14,989 nucleotides of DNA from an uncultured Parabacteroides sp. (lineage in GTDB: Bacteria; Bacteroidota; Bacteroidia; Bacteroidales; Tannerellaceae): positions 1 to 14,989 of the forward strand of contig URGO01000074.1 in NCBI GenBank assembly GCA_900547435.1. The letters run 5' to 3'. The notes under the pieces were generated by a model that was not told the origin of the DNA, made no database searches, and was given only the letters and a program-made list of their open reading frames with translations. This document shows positions 14,102 to 14,989 of this stretch, one piece after another; positions within the stretch are counted from its first letter, which is position 1, and every line of letters begins with the position of its first letter. A program made the translations under genes and the position numbers.

Positions 14102-14989
14102 TTACTTTTTAAACAACCGCGCTATCTCACCTACCCACAATACAAAAGATGAAGAACCGATAATGATGCCCCAATCTTTCCAGGAAAGCGGAACCACGTT
14201 GAACATCTGTCCTCCGAATGTAACAATTAAATATTGGCCGACCAAAATCAATACTGCTACAAACAAGAAGCTCTTGCTCTCTTTCAAGTGGGCAAACGCA
14301 GATGTACCTTCCATGAAAGCCTTTGCGTTAAACATGTTCCAGAACTGAAGCATCACGAAGAAAGAGAAGAACCAAGACAAATCATGCGCACTCAATCCTT
14401 CGGATGCATGGAAATGCAACAACAATCCCATCAGTATAGCCACAAAAATAACGCCGACCCCGAAAATACGATAAGCCATCGGACGCGTAATGATAAAATC
14501 GCCATCCGGACCGCTACGACGTGGTTTGTCATTCATCACACGCTCGTTCGGGGGAAGCGAAGCCAATGCTCCGGCCGCAAAAGTATCCATAATCAGATTA
14601 ACCCACAACATTTGCGTGATGGTCAGCGGAGACTCCGTGCCGATTAATGAGCCTAATAATACAATTAGACAAGCCGCTACATTGATGGTCAGCTGGAATA
14701 ATAAGAATCGTTGGATATTCCGATATAACGAACGTCCCCACATCACCGCACGAGTAATGCTGCTGAAGGAATTATCCAGGATGGTAATATCACTGGCCTC
14801 TTTAGCTACCGAAGTACCATCTCCCATTGAAAGTCCTACCTGAGCTGCTTTCAAGGCCGGAGCATCATTCGTCCCATCTCCGGTTACAGCTACCACTGCA
14901 CCCTTCTGTTGTAATAATTGAACAAGTCATTGCATCTCGGAAGGACGGGAACGACACAAAAGATAAAGGAACAGCACACGAAACAAAAC
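14102..14989 (-). pseudogene. Calcium-transporting P-type ATPase (PMCA type), C-terminal part, interrupted by an in-frame TGA
   Basis: The frame from 14926 down to the stop at 14102 encodes the end of a P2-type cation ATPase: the hinge motif TGDGTNDAPALK, a QVGLSMGDGTSVAKEASD stretch, and six transmembrane segments (M5-M10) in about 265 residues. NLIMD in the second visible helix supplies the Asn and Asp of the Ca2+ site. Upstream, the same frame continues as LCRSRPSEMQ, TGA (14929-14927), LVQLLQQ. Related proteins as I remember them have an Arg where the TGA stands (RP..KQRLVQLLQ), so one base change (CGA or AGA to TGA) explains it. The phosphorylation motif DKTGT and everything before it lie beyond the window. 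The break may be a real nonsense mutation or a sequence error near the end. The family call is firm; the pseudogene status is not. Confidence 0.75.

Overview
The window looks like a chromosomal segment of a Bacteroidales bacterium, possibly Parabacteroides or a near relative. The evidence is a Bacteroidetes-type 'putative porin', a long-form SAICAR synthase, a DPP5-like S9 peptidase, a DUF3810 protein, Bacteroidetes-style -7 promoter boxes (TAnnTTTG), and start codons preceded by A-rich leaders instead of Shine-Dalgarno sites. Almost everything lies on the minus strand. The only plus-strand gene is a SPOR lipoprotein at 11692-12192. No tRNA, rRNA, CRISPR array or complete insertion sequence is visible.

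Layout, left to right. (1) 1-4216, read right to left: a 2-oxoacid:ferredoxin oxidoreductase operon, korD (ferredoxin subunit), korA, a 57-residue two-helix membrane protein, korB and korC. It ends in an outer-membrane porin whose ATG overlaps the korC stop codon and which runs off the left edge. (2) 4217-4519: a gene-free gap with degenerate 7/8-bp repeats, a possible promoter and the aroE terminator. (3) 4520-8016: phoH, purC, ubiE/menG and aroE, tightly spaced on the minus strand and probably transcribed from a promoter near 8055. (4) 8118-11594: a lipoprotein S9 peptidase (DPP5-like) followed by a class I/II aminotransferase, plausibly one unit for peptide and amino acid use. (5) 11595-12255: a compact divergent promoter region, the SPOR lipoprotein and a terminator built from heptamer repeats. 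(6) 12256-14005: tsaB (tRNA t6A synthesis) followed by a DUF3810 membrane protein with an HExxH motif. (7) 14006-14101: a 26-bp near-perfect inverted repeat. (8) 14102-14989: the C-terminal part of a PMCA-type calcium P-type ATPase whose frame is broken by an in-frame TGA.

The genes are mostly core metabolism: anaerobic oxoacid oxidation with ferredoxin, menaquinone methylation, aromatic and purine biosynthesis, tRNA modification, and envelope or peptide functions. I found no defence system or mobile island. The points that merit follow-up are the membrane protein and porin inside the kor operon, the nonsense codon in the ATPase, the inverted repeat before tsaB, and the periodic short repeats in intergenic gaps and start-codon leaders.
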